A DNA stretch of 64,000 nt from Chrysaora quinquecirrha (Eukaryota > Cnidaria > Scyphozoa > Semaeostomeae > Pelagiidae), in assembly GCA_014526335.1 (NCBI GenBank), contig JACTAT010000001.1, positions 3,524,596-3,588,595 of the forward strand, written 5' to 3'. Position 1 is the stretch's first letter; each line of letters opens with the position of its first letter. Made by a program: the position numbers and the translations under genes. The notes under the pieces are model-generated. The model had not been told where the DNA came from, did not search any database, and worked only from the letters and a program-made list of their open reading frames with translations. Below are positions 34,601 through 45,300 of this stretch, in pieces.

Positions 34601-36682
34601 TTCTGAACAAACAAACCGGGCAATTGCACATGAATTAGTCAATACTGAACAAGGCAGGAACCTGGTTATTCCTCACGCTAGACATAACTACCTGTTTAAA
34701 AAGTGCTAAGACAGTTTAAAATTTTAATGTACTTAATTTACTTTTTGATATACGCATTACTCTAATATATGATGCAATCGTTACCTGCGTTTCTAAGTCT
34801 GTGTAAGGTCTGAATGGTCCATTAAACATGAATATACCATTCGCATATAAGACTAGTGGCACTGGTTCTCTGATCTGAAAGATAAACATGAAATAGATAC
34901 AAGGGGATGCAAATCTTCTATAGTCCAGGTTTGATGTTATTGAATAAAAAGAAAAAACATGTTACTTCTCGTAGGTGCCTAATTGTAACAAGCCGGAAAG
35001 GTTACATTAACCAGGCTGGCTCATGACGGCCTTTGTTAACAAACTCCAAAACCCTTAAGTGAATCATTAACCATGCTCTGCCGAATACATGGAACCAAAC
35101 ATCCCTGGGGGCTGTAATTGACGGTATATTAAGGGTTATCAAGCATATTCTGGGATGTCAGGGAAATGTTGTCCCTTTTGTTGTAGTATCACAGAGATAG
35201 ACTTATCATTACATTTCTCCCACTAATTCGGAAACAGCTACAACAACTACAACAACAAAATTGCTGTTTCCTCAGTGTGATAGTTGGAGAAGTTGGAGCG
35301 GGCTGGTAGAGTGTGGAGGAGCGTAAACTACGATGGATGTAATAGTCTATCACAGAGATGTGTTAGCTGATTTAAGTGTTTGGAAGATATATTTAACAGG
35401 ATATTACAATACTTGTTACCTTAAGCCTTGCACCACGTGTAGTATGAGAAATAACATGCTCGCCTTCACCAGCAAGTGTATTCAGCTCTTCTATGTTTTT
35501 CGCAACCAAATCGAAATCCACCTTGAATGGTTTTGGACTCGTTGCCACAGACGTTACTAAAACAACGGCAAAATCATTAAAATATTAACAAAATAATCAC
35601 CACGGAGCTATAAATAAAAGATTAGTAATTGAAAATACTTATTTCTTATTCAAAACATATATCTTAACATGCAATTCAACTCAAACTCTTAGGTGCCCCC
35701 TTTTTAAGATTCTTCAGTGTCGATATTTTTTGCTGATTTAACTGTGACTTTCTTAGTATGAAACTTCACTTATATATTATATTTGTTTAATAGAGCTTTG
35801 GATTGCCTAAGCTTATAAGGAGTATAGGGTCCTTTCGCGCTGCGTTTCAGCATTTTCCTGACAAAGTTTGTCAAACAAATTTCGATCCCCGTCTATTTTG
35901 ATCCCCACACCATTGCCAATTAGATCCTGAATGCTGTTCGAACCCCTCGCCTATTCCACCCAAAGCAACGAAGCACCTAAGAGTACGGTCTTAGCTAACG
36001 CAAGGCTCAGCATACGTAAGGGTTATAGAAACTTACTAGGATTCCAAACAGAGTTTCTACTGCTGAGGAGATATTCAGAGGAATCAGCTACACCAATTTC
36101 GGCATCATCTTCTTTCACTGGAATATTTTCGTCATCTTCGTCATTTGGACCAACCCAAGTCATACCGTAATCTTCTAGAAATTTCTAGAACAAGAATCGA
36201 AAATAATTGTTTATTTTGAGTTTCAAACTTGAGCTTAATTTGAATTTGTTAATAATACCAAAACGAAATTATTCAAAGAGAAGATAACTATGGATATATA
36301 AGTCAGCAGTCACCCAAAGCATGGAAAGGGCGATACTTAAAGGCACAAGAAAGGGTAGACTGAGGAACGAGAAATACGGCAGAGAACTAGTGCGCAGAAC
36401 ACATAGCTAGAATGAGTGACACTAACTGGGTGAAGAAAACATTCGAGTGAACGTCAAGAGGAGCAAGAAAGAGGAGGGGGGCCAAAGAAAAGAAAGAGGG
36501 ATGATAAAAAAGAGAAATGTGACGTCACTTGGATGCAAATTGCCAAGGAGAGGAATGCTTGCAAACGGATGAGGGGACTGCCTGCAGTGAAAGGAATAGC
36601 AAATGATGACGATGATGATGATGATGACGTTTGAAGATGATGACGACGATGATGATGATTAAGATGATTATGTTTGATGATT

Positions 36683-36726
<44 letters not shown>

Positions 36727-39314
36727 GATGGTCGATGATGATTATTAATGATTTTGATGGTAATGACGATGAGGACGACGAAGAAGATGACCACAACGTT
36801 GATTATGATAATGATGACGATGATGATGATGTTGATGCTGTTGATGATGATATAAGTTATCTGTAAAGTAAAAAATCATAAAAATTAACAACTCACCTCC
36901 ATGTCGTTTACTTGACTTTGTAGACTCTGACATTTTCTCTCAAGTTCTAGCACTTTTTCATCTCCATAACCTAAAGAAAGAACAATGTTTTGCAGTTCAG
37001 TTTAGCTAAGTTCGCTAACTCAACCAGTGCAAATAACTCAAATTTGTGTTGATAGCACTAAACTAAAATAGAACGTGAGCTGAACCTCAACAAAATTCAT
37101 CAGGCGCAGTGTGAACAGAGTCTAAATTCATTTCTTACCCCTTGCTTTTTCCATTATCTTGCATTTTTCATCCAATATTCTTATCCTTTTATCCTAGAAG
37201 TAAAAAGTTTATCAACTTGCTTTTTTAAACAGTTGTGTAAAACATTTACAGATTAAAAATCGAGGCAAAAATACTAGGACATTTAGAGACAATTATGCCA
37301 CTACGACATTGCAGCAGACAGATATTTGGGCATAATCGCTAAAATGCTTGCTTACAATACCATATTTTTTGTGATGTCACGATACATCGTCAGATTTTAC
37401 CTACATCAGAAACATCTAGAAACTTATCAGACACTAAGGTAAACTATTTTTCAAAGATAATTATGACAAAACTGTTTAAGGCAGGAAAATGAGTATTGAA
37501 AATCTAGCTCAAAACTCTACGATAAGACCTTGATTTATCTTGGTCAAAATATGAAAGAATAAGCCATACAAAGACATCCTTTCTCAGCTATTTTGACCAT
37601 AAATTTTTCCACAAGCAACAAGTAAACAAAGGCTCCATTCAAGCAGCAGTATTTCCAGGTGAGTTAAGAAAAGCAGTGAAAGAAAGGCAATACACAAAAC
37701 CTTTTCTCTTATAACTTCTTGACATGATTTGAGATTCTGCTCAGCAATTGAAAGCCTTTGCATGACAGCAGAGAGTAACTCTTGGTCATTTGGAGCTGAA
37801 ATTGTTAGAATTTCATCAAAACAACCTTTACTCTAACAGCATATCACTTAAAAAGTTAATTCTGCAAAATTTGTGTTAAAGAAAATTGACAAGGTTAAAG
37901 CTGGTATGGCCATATTTTTAGGGCAAACTTCAAGACAGCTTTATCATTGTTCAATGGGCAATGAAAAAGATGGCTCTACTCCTATTCATTGAGTTGGTTG
38001 GACATGTTAGAAAGCTCTGGTTCATGATGCCTAAACCTTGCACCTTTTCAATATGACCAATGTAATAAACAGGAGAAGAACCACATTTCTGATTCTCTGG
38101 TGGTATTAGGTGGAGTTCCTTGAAATTTTGCTCTAATAAACATCAAAGGCTTGTCATGATAAGTCAAGATTATAGTGTTTAATACCATATCAGAAACAGG
38201 CTTGGTAAACATGAATATATTTCCTTTTACCTTTTGAAGTATTTTGGAGCAAATGGTCTTTGTTTCTTTGTCTACCAGGTCTTGAACTTTGACGGTTTCT
38301 CCCAATGCTTGAAATGACTTCTCGCTCATCTAAATAGGTGAATTTTCATCGTATGTATATGAAATGAATATCATTAAACAGCTGACTACAGTAAATCAAT
38401 TGATCTATTCTGGTTATTTTATTGATTGCAATGAATATACAGATAACAACCTCTGAACATACCTGAACCTGACTGGTCCATCTGCTTAAAAGGAACACCT
38501 CTTCTCCTGTTAATAAGAATACAAACAAGACAATAGTCAATAATACAAATTTGAGAAAACACGTAGTGACAGGTCTTGAAACGTTAAAATGAAACTTCCT
38601 TTTTCTGGAGAAAGAAGGTTAAGTCTTAAGAGAATGAAGATCCTTTGCTTTTATTGTTTTTTGCACAACCTTGGCAGCAATTTAATTGCCAAAGGGCATC
38701 CAAGATTGTGCATAGATGTTGCACTCTTTGCAAATTTATTACTCAGTTCGTGCACAGTAAATATTTTCCAGTCTGGCAATAGGATCGAAGAAAAGAAAGT
38801 GGCTCTTCCTAATACACCCCACCCAAGATCTTGTACTAGACCAGAATTTGTACTAGACCATCTATTGTTCTTGAAACAATTAGGGCATTGTTTTCTATTG
38901 TTTCCATAAAAATTACACAACCTCAAATCAATGTTTCCATAAACTGCCATGAGAATGCCCTTCTAGTTCTGTGCTGGCACAGTTAAGGAACCATGAAAGT
39001 GCAAGTGTTTTAATGTAACCAAAATAAATAGTCACTTTTTCATTGCGAAAGTGAGCTGCGGTTACTTGTATCTATCTAGTCTACTGTACTGGCCACCTGT
39101 AGCTATCAAGTTTTTCTGGGCCTACCCTTTCGAAGCCTTAATATTCAACTCAATATTTTCACCCTTGCGCGATAAAATCTCAAGAGATCAACGATAGAAT
39201 AATATCAAAGACATCTAAATTTATCGAAAATTAAGAAAAATCATTAAAACTTTTCTTACCCTGGCAGCAACGGTGGTTTTTGCCGTTCTTCAAACTGTAC
39301 ATCGGCGAACTCAT
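31610..39314 (-). CDS. UBXN11: UBXN11 (socius-like), SEP and UBX domain protein (one apparent 1-nt break)
   Basis: Sixteen coding exons: 39260-39314, 38463-38506, 38231-38329, 37701-37795, 37139-37193, 36897-36970, 36037-36184, 35420-35556, 34785-34874, 34261-34338, 33925-34093, 33045-33151, 32849-32916, 32554-32638, 31886-31953 and 31610-31742; about 501 residues against 520 in human. UBX proteins are p97/VCP cofactors; human UBXN11 also binds Rnd GTPases. Order: PGRRGVPF near the start, a coiled coil (NDQELLSAVMQRL ... QVNDME), SEP domain (LYANGIFMFNGPFRPY, LMDGYFPSELQ, LNRLPASVIKSG), then a C-terminal UBX fold (LRIKSERGDK, SNTIGDVRRHI). Downstream phases all agree, but exon 1 read from MSSPMYSLKNGK needs one extra A near 39276 to reach PPLLPGRRG. 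A missed 5' exon is the alternative. Confidence 0.9.
33468..33893 (+). repeat. CGAATAAGCCCCC repeat family element
   Basis: Several repeats of CGAATAAGCCCC(C) and AAATAAGCCCCC, with GTAATCCTCGAATAAGC at the left and TTTATTCGAAGATTTATGG then TAATC at the right forming imperfect inverted ends. It lies in a UBXN11 intron. The same family appears at 7115-7370. Likely a non-autonomous DNA element. Confidence 0.6.
36606..36855. repeat. (GAT)n microsatellite in UBXN11 intron
   Basis: Long GAT/GATGAC repeat between UBXN11 exons 36037-36184 and 36897-36970. The His-rich open frame over it is a product of the repeat. Confidence 0.95.
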
Positions 39315-39566
39315 TTTCAAAACAAGTGGAATGAATTGGACATCAACGAGTAACATGGATCATTCTAAGAATAATGCCCGAAAAATCAGGTTCTTCAATT
39401 GAATTTTGGTGCATGTTATTTGAAGTGGCTTAACAACCATGTTAGCAACAACTATTAGCAACAACAGCCGCAACACGACGACGAAATACTTCATGTGTGA
39501 GCTCACCATCATCAATAAAAATTTGGCGCCAAATTCTCTACTGTCAGAAAATACCGCGGAGACAAC
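39315..39566. promoter_or_regulatory. Bidirectional UBXN11/POLE2 promoter
   Basis: 252 bp separate the divergent start codons. It contains AGCAAC half X-box-like words near 39442 on the UBXN11 side and a perfect E2F palindrome at 39522 on the POLE2 side. Confidence 0.65.
39522..39533. promoter_or_regulatory. E2F/DP palindromic site before POLE2
   Basis: TTTGGCGCCAAA is a perfect 12-bp palindrome fitting the E2F consensus TTTSGCGC on both strands. It ends 33 bp before the POLE2 ATG. POLE2 and other replication genes are E2F targets in animals and plants, so function here is a strong inference. Confidence 0.75.
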
Positions 39567-41135
39567 ATGGAGGCTTCATACGTTCGAAGTAGAGTGATCT
39601 CTGCGTTTAAAATCCACGGCCTGTCACTACGAAGTGACGCTTCTCGTTATCTGATTGAAGTCGTATCCCAGCTACGCAAATCTGAGCTGCCTACATGGAT
39701 AGAAAGAATAATTGAAGGGGTCCAAAAGCAGCCCCTCACATCCACGGTTGTTGACAGAAATTGCATTGAAGCAACTGTACAGGAAATTAATCAGGACAGC
39801 GAGGAAGATAACGATAAAGTTTTTAATCTAATCGATGCTTTTAGTGTTCCAAGATTTACTTACAACTCAGATCGCAAGAAATTTCTGCCATCCACAGAGA
39901 AGAAACCTTGCCTCCATGGCGAAGCTAAGGACAAGACCAACATGTTTAAAGAAAGATACACAATTCTAAAGCAAAGGACACTTCGACATGAGCTGTTTGT
40001 TCCCGCTGCAGCTGCATCTTCAAATCAAAAGGCATCAAAATTCGAGCTCAAATCAGTTGAACATCTCTTAGGGAGCACAGGAAATATTGATAACGTTATT
40101 ATTCTAGGCATGCTGACCCAAATGCAGGAAGGCAAATATTCGCTTGAAGACCCTACAGGGGTAATTGAATTAGATATGGAGAAAGCACTATTCCATACTG
40201 GGTTATACACTGAGAACTGTTTTGTCTTAGCAGAAGGAAACTTTGACGATGGTATCTTTAAGATTACTGCAATGGGGTTCCCGCCCCCTGAGCCAGCATC
40301 TGTAACAAGATCACACTTTGGGAACATTAATTTCTTTGGTGGTCCATCAAGCACATGTGTTGCAGTTTCTGAGAAACTCAAACATATTGAAACAGAAAGT
40401 CAAGATGCAATGTTTGTTTTCTTGTCAGATGTTTGGTTAGATCATCCAAAAGTCATGTCAAAACTGAGGATCTTATTTGGGGGGTATTCAGAGATGCCCC
40501 CAGCTTTGTTTGTGTTATGTGGGAATTTCTGCTCCAAGCCTTATGGATCAAACTACATTGGAATCCTCAAAGATCTGTTTCATCAGCTTGGAAATATGAT
40601 AGCGGAGTTCCCTCAACTGTTAGAGAACAGCAGGTTTTTATTTATCCCTGGCCCCCAAGACCCCTGCCCAGGGAACATCCTCCCCCAGCCACCAATCCTT
40701 AAGAGTATCACTGAAGAGCTACAAGAGAAGGTCCCATTTGCAATGTTTGGGACTAATCCATGCAGAATTCAATACTGTGCACAAGAAATCATCATCATCA
40801 GAGAGGATATCATTAATAAAATGTGCCGTAATTGTATACATTTGCCATCAGATGGAGAAAGTGTTCCAACACATTTTGTAAAAACCGTTTTCACACAGGC
40901 TCATCTCTGTCCATTGCCATTACATGTGAGGCCTATATACTGGGCATTCGACAATGCATTAAGGGTATACCCTCTGCCTGATGTTATAGTCTGTGCCGAT
41001 AAGTATGATGCTTATAAAATAGAGGACAATGGATGTACTGTTTTAAACCCTGGATCCTTCCCCAGGGGGGAATTTTCCTTTAAAGTTTATTGGCCATCTT
41101 CGAGAGAGGTAGAAGACTGTAAAATAACTGAGTAA
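39567..41135 (+). CDS. POLE2: POLE2, DNA polymerase epsilon subunit 2
   Basis: One uninterrupted 522-residue frame; human POLE2 is 527. It is the B subunit that anchors the catalytic subunit of DNA polymerase epsilon and links it to the CMG helicase at the leading strand. The N-terminal helical domain (first about 75 residues) is followed by FTYNSDRKKFLP, an OB-fold stretch with LLGSTGNIDN and LEDPTGVIELD, then the inactive calcineurin-like phosphoesterase domain: NINFFGGP, VFLSDVWLD, VLCGNFCSKPYG, FIPGPQDPCPG, NPCRIQYCAQE and NPGSFPRGEFSFKVYWP. Catalytic metal-binding His residues are absent, as expected for this family. Lack of introns in a window where other genes have up to 16 exons is notable. 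A polyadenylation signal AATAAA is at 41205. The gene is divergent from UBXN11. Confidence 0.97.
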   Translation: MEASYVRSRVISAFKIHGLSLRSDASRYLIEVVSQLRKSELPTWIERIIEGVQKQPLTSTVVDRNCIEATVQEINQDSEEDNDKVFNLIDAFSVPRFTYNSDRKKFLPSTEKKPCLHGEAKDKTNMFKERYTILKQRTLRHELFVPAAAASSNQKASKFELKSVEHLLGSTGNIDNVIILGMLTQMQEGKYSLEDPTGVIELDMEKALFHTGLYTENCFVLAEGNFDDGIFKITAMGFPPPEPASVTRSHFGNINFFGGPSSTCVAVSEKLKHIETESQDAMFVFLSDVWLDHPKVMSKLRILFGGYSEMPPALFVLCGNFCSKPYGSNYIGILKDLFHQLGNMIAEFPQLLENSRFLFIPGPQDPCPGNILPQPPILKSITEELQEKVPFAMFGTNPCRIQYCAQEIIIIREDIINKMCRNCIHLPSDGESVPTHFVKTVFTQAHLCPLPLHVRPIYWAFDNALRVYPLPDVIVCADKYDAYKIEDNGCTVLNPGSFPRGEFSFKVYWPSSREVEDCKITE

Positions 41136-42300
41136 ACTAAGAAATATGACAAAAATTTCTCTGATTTTTAAAGTATTTTATTGTAAAATTATCCAAAAAC
41201 AAATAATAAAGTTTTTTAAAATCTTTTCTTAGCTTTGTTTATCTGTTATCTGTCACTTCTAAAAATCAAAATAGAATCACAGAATGACTGGTACCCCCTA
41301 AAAACTCTTATTTTGGCTCTTTTCTTGCTTTTCAATGTAAGTGTTGCAATCGTGTATTTTATAGGGAAAGCTATCTCAACAAAAAGTTTAACAAAATTTC
41401 AGCCCTAGTTGCTTATAAAAAAGTGTACCCTAAATGTGACAATACGATATTGGAACCATTAATCAAAAGTGCCTATCGTACCTATTCGATTTATATAGGG
41501 GTTATATCATATCATATATCATATATCAATTTACGAAAAGGAACGCGCGCTCCATTTATACTTAAAGTTAGAAGGAAGAATAGTTTCTATGAATTTGCTG
41601 TAAAATTAGTATTTATACTCTCTTTCAGCCTCAGTCCGACGGCGCGAAGTGCTAACGTGGCCAACCCTACAGACAGCTAGAGTTTATTCACCTATTCTGT
41701 CATTTGCCATAGGCGCATTCGCCCCCTTTAAATAGGGTGCGCTTGCAAGCGGAGTGATAGGCTACAAAATTCTTGACAAGAGACAGCGTGATTAGTCCTC
41801 TCATTCTGCGTTTACTTACGCAAGACTAACGCAAGTCGTCTTGTACGAAGGAAAGAGACTATTGCCTCTTGCAAGACGAGTTTGTAAAGTCCAGGTTTGC
41901 TTCAGCTCAGATTGCCAAGCAACAAATTGAAGCAAACAGCTGATTGTAAAGAGAAATCCGATACATTAAAGCGAAGTCATTCGAGATTTACAACAATCAA
42001 CAGAAAATTATGTCAGAAAGAAAGCGGCGAATAGTGGCACTTAATAGTAACAATAAATCTCATATCATGCGGGATTTAAATAAATATACCTGCATTAAAT
42101 GATCGAGAAAAGAAGTTTGTTGTGCGGAAAATCTCAGGATCAGACTTCCAAAAACTAAAAGGCCGAGATTACACAATTAATATACAGATACGATTATGCA
42201 GAACTTACTGAACAAGAACTTCAAAATGTCACTAAGGTCTAGATTTACTGGTTTCAATCCATTTCTGTCTGCGCTACGATTCTAAGAACTCTCAAAAGCC
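41136..42300. other. POLE2-RCC1 intergenic region
   Basis: Holds the POLE2 3' end and the promoter side of the RCC1 gene. An X-box-like ATTGCCAAGCAAC (one mismatch) is at 41911-41923. No gene or known repeat family is recognised. Confidence 0.5.
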
Positions 42301-45300
42301 ATGCTGCACGTTTGGGGTTGTGGTCAGTTTGGACAGCATGGCCATGGAAATACGAAAAATGTTTCGTCCAAAGATGGTTTATTGGCATTGAAGGATGGAG
42401 AAAAAGTGAAACTGATATCATGTGGAGCGAGTCACTCGATCGCAGTTACAGGTTAGTATTGAGGGATTAAATTAGGCTCGTTGTTACTTCTGTTTAAATT
42501 ACTTTATGGACTTACAGTCTGTTGCAATTGTCACCGGCGAGGCGAATGGTCTTTTTTACATTTACTTGAAAACCGGAAGGTCGCCGTAATCTGACGAGCA
42601 CATTCCCTCTCCAAACACTTTTCTAACACACAATACAGAAGGTCTGTTAGGGGGCGGGGGCTACAGCTTCCCATCTTCCCTGGACAAAACTCCCTCGTTC
42701 CCTGGAGTTTTGTAGGCATAATTTTCAGATTGACAGTCAAGCGGATTGATAGGGAGGATTATACCTGATCCCTGTTTCTGATGTTCCCTTGTTCCCTTTT
42801 AATTCTGGCCATGTTCCCTTGTTCACTGGATACATTTTGCATGATCCCGTGTTCCCTGGAAATATGCTGGAAACTCTATTATAAGACGCCCCACTTATAA
42901 GAACTCTTTCTCTTGTAACTACCGTTGGTAAATTTTTTGAATGACGCGCATAATTGAATTTTGCAAAAGTAGAATGGTAGTAGAGATTGTATCCTCTTCC
43001 CGAGCACGAGGGAGATTTGACTAGATTAAAATTCGGCATCATTCAATGAAGCACACCCGTTTTCGGTTTTCGTCAAAGTGACCTTTCTTTTTCCGAGGTT
43101 CCCTTTTTTCAGAGCGTTTCTTTTCACAGATGAAGGTACAAAGCGATAAAAGTTACTTATAAATATCAAAATTCAAGAAATTTGAAGGCTAAATCCTCGT
43201 CATCTTTCGTTCACAGATAACAACAAATTATATGGTTGGGGCAACAACGGTACCCAACAACTTGGTCTAGTTGCTAAGCAACATGTCTATCTCAAGCCTG
43301 TACTTATCCCTGCCCCTGCGTCGTATTGTCAAGAAGATGAAATCGTTGGGATATCGTGTGGCAGTAGGCAGAGCTTTGTGTGGACGAAATCTGGAAAATG
43401 CTTTTGCTATGGTAAATTTGGCTCCGTGAATCAGAGTAATGAAAATGTGAGCTTTGAAAGCTTTCTATTTCATTTAACTTTTTCGTGACTAAGAAGTCAA
43501 TTTATTTATCTTAATTTATTTATCTTTATTACCTTCCAGGAAAGCGCATCTGTCTCTTTGGCATCTTACCTAGGTACCTTAACTGTAAAGGGGATATCGT
43601 GTGGAGCGATCCATGCAATATTCTGTTTAAAAGATGGCAGAGTTCTGACTATTGGCTCTAACAACAGAGGACAGCTTGGTAATGGGACAAAAACTGAATC
43701 AAAAGTGCCAGTAAGCGTTGATGAGATTCCAGAGAAGGTGGTACAAGTTGCTTGTGGAAATATGCATACATTATGCCTTACAGGTAAGAGCAGCATCCTT
43801 TTGGAATTCAAGAATAATGCTTTGAGCGTCGCTATTTCTAGTTTAGCCACTCAAAATCAGCGCCAATCGATATTTTTGTCGTTGAAGATGAAGATGAAGG
43901 TGACATGGTGATCTGGCGCTAGTCGCTAGGATCTCAGTAGTAGGCTAACTAATAGAGACCTCCACCCCATGGCTGTGACGCTTTCGTGGCTGGGCTTAAA
44001 CCCTGACCACACTGAGTTCCTGATACCAAGAGTCAACTGGATTACACAACGCCACAGCACGTTCTATGAAATGGTGAAATGGTGTATTTAGCGCCAAGGA
44101 TCTCGGAAGTAGATGAACGAAAACAAGACCTCGACCCTGGCTATGACTTTACCGTGGCTGGGGTTCGAGCCCCGACCTCCATGCTTCTGACACCTAGAGG
44201 TTTGCAGGGTTAGACCACGACGCAACAGTACCTCAAACGAAGGTGAGCGTAAGCTCTGAAAAACTACCTTGAGAAACGACGACCATATGCTTTTAAAACT
44301 TTTTACCTCTAATTAGCGAAGACACAAATTTGGCTATGATTATCTTTCAGAGGAAAACAATGTCTATAATTGGGGCTATGGACCAGCTTGTGGTTCAGAG
44401 GATGACAAATTGACTCCAGTCATGGTAGAATTTGAAAAGCAAGAAAAGCTGGTCAAATTGCAAGGAGGAGACAGTCATTCTCTTGCTCTTACCGATAACG
44501 GAAGAGTGTTCGCCTGGGGAAGCAACAGCGAGGTATAAAACACTTGACTTTGACTATTAGTAACATTCTTAAAACATCTCTTTGTGGGACCAAAGTGTTT
44601 CTGTTTGACATACTAAGTGGTGGAGCATATTCCCCAGTAGGCCCCTAGTCCTGCCCTCCCATTAAACAAAAAGTGCTTTTGTCTCAGAGACCTTAGTCAA
44701 CAAGGGGCCCCTTCAACTCTTCGTGGCGAAAAAATCTCCCAACCAATTTTTGGCAGAACTGGATGGAAGGAAATAAAATTTCTGATCTGAGGTAAAACAT
44801 GGCTAGAGCGATTCCAGCAACGTCAATTTTCAAAATTTTCGGTTTTACCCCGTAAGGCTTCCTCAGTGCAGCGTACCATCACAAGAAAAGCCGGGGGCCT
44901 TATCCCAAACACTGAAAAATCCTTGAAAAATACCCTGAGAGAGGCCCAGGAAGTACTGAAGAAGGTTTTGCTACTGTACTAAACAGTAACATTGTCGAAC
45001 TTTCTTTACAGGGTCAGTTGGGGATTCAGGTTTCAAAGAACCCATCAAGAATCCTGTCTGCATCACAAAGTTGACGGAGAAAGGCAACTGCATTGATATT
45101 GCTGCAAGAGACGACTCGAATGCCGCTGTGTTAGAGACTGGAGATCTTTACATGTGGGGAAAAAATTTATGGGGTGTGCTTGAAGGGGGTTCATCATTAA
45201 ACAGTGGGGTTGCGGAGCTATTCAAAGTTGATCTTGATGGGGTAAAAGCGAAGAGGGTGTCGCTTGGGTCTTGGCATGTTGGGGTTATTGAAAGAGAAAA

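Noticed and set aside
38231..38329. Alternative UBXN11 exon 3 reading starting MSEKSFQALGE
   Set aside because: It leaves the wrong phase for exon 4; the frame giving DEREVISSIG joins both sides and resembles human UBXN11.
39360..39495. Short minus-strand frame with a hydrophobic N-terminus between UBXN11 and POLE2
   Set aside because: It lies within the bidirectional promoter and has no further support; probably chance.
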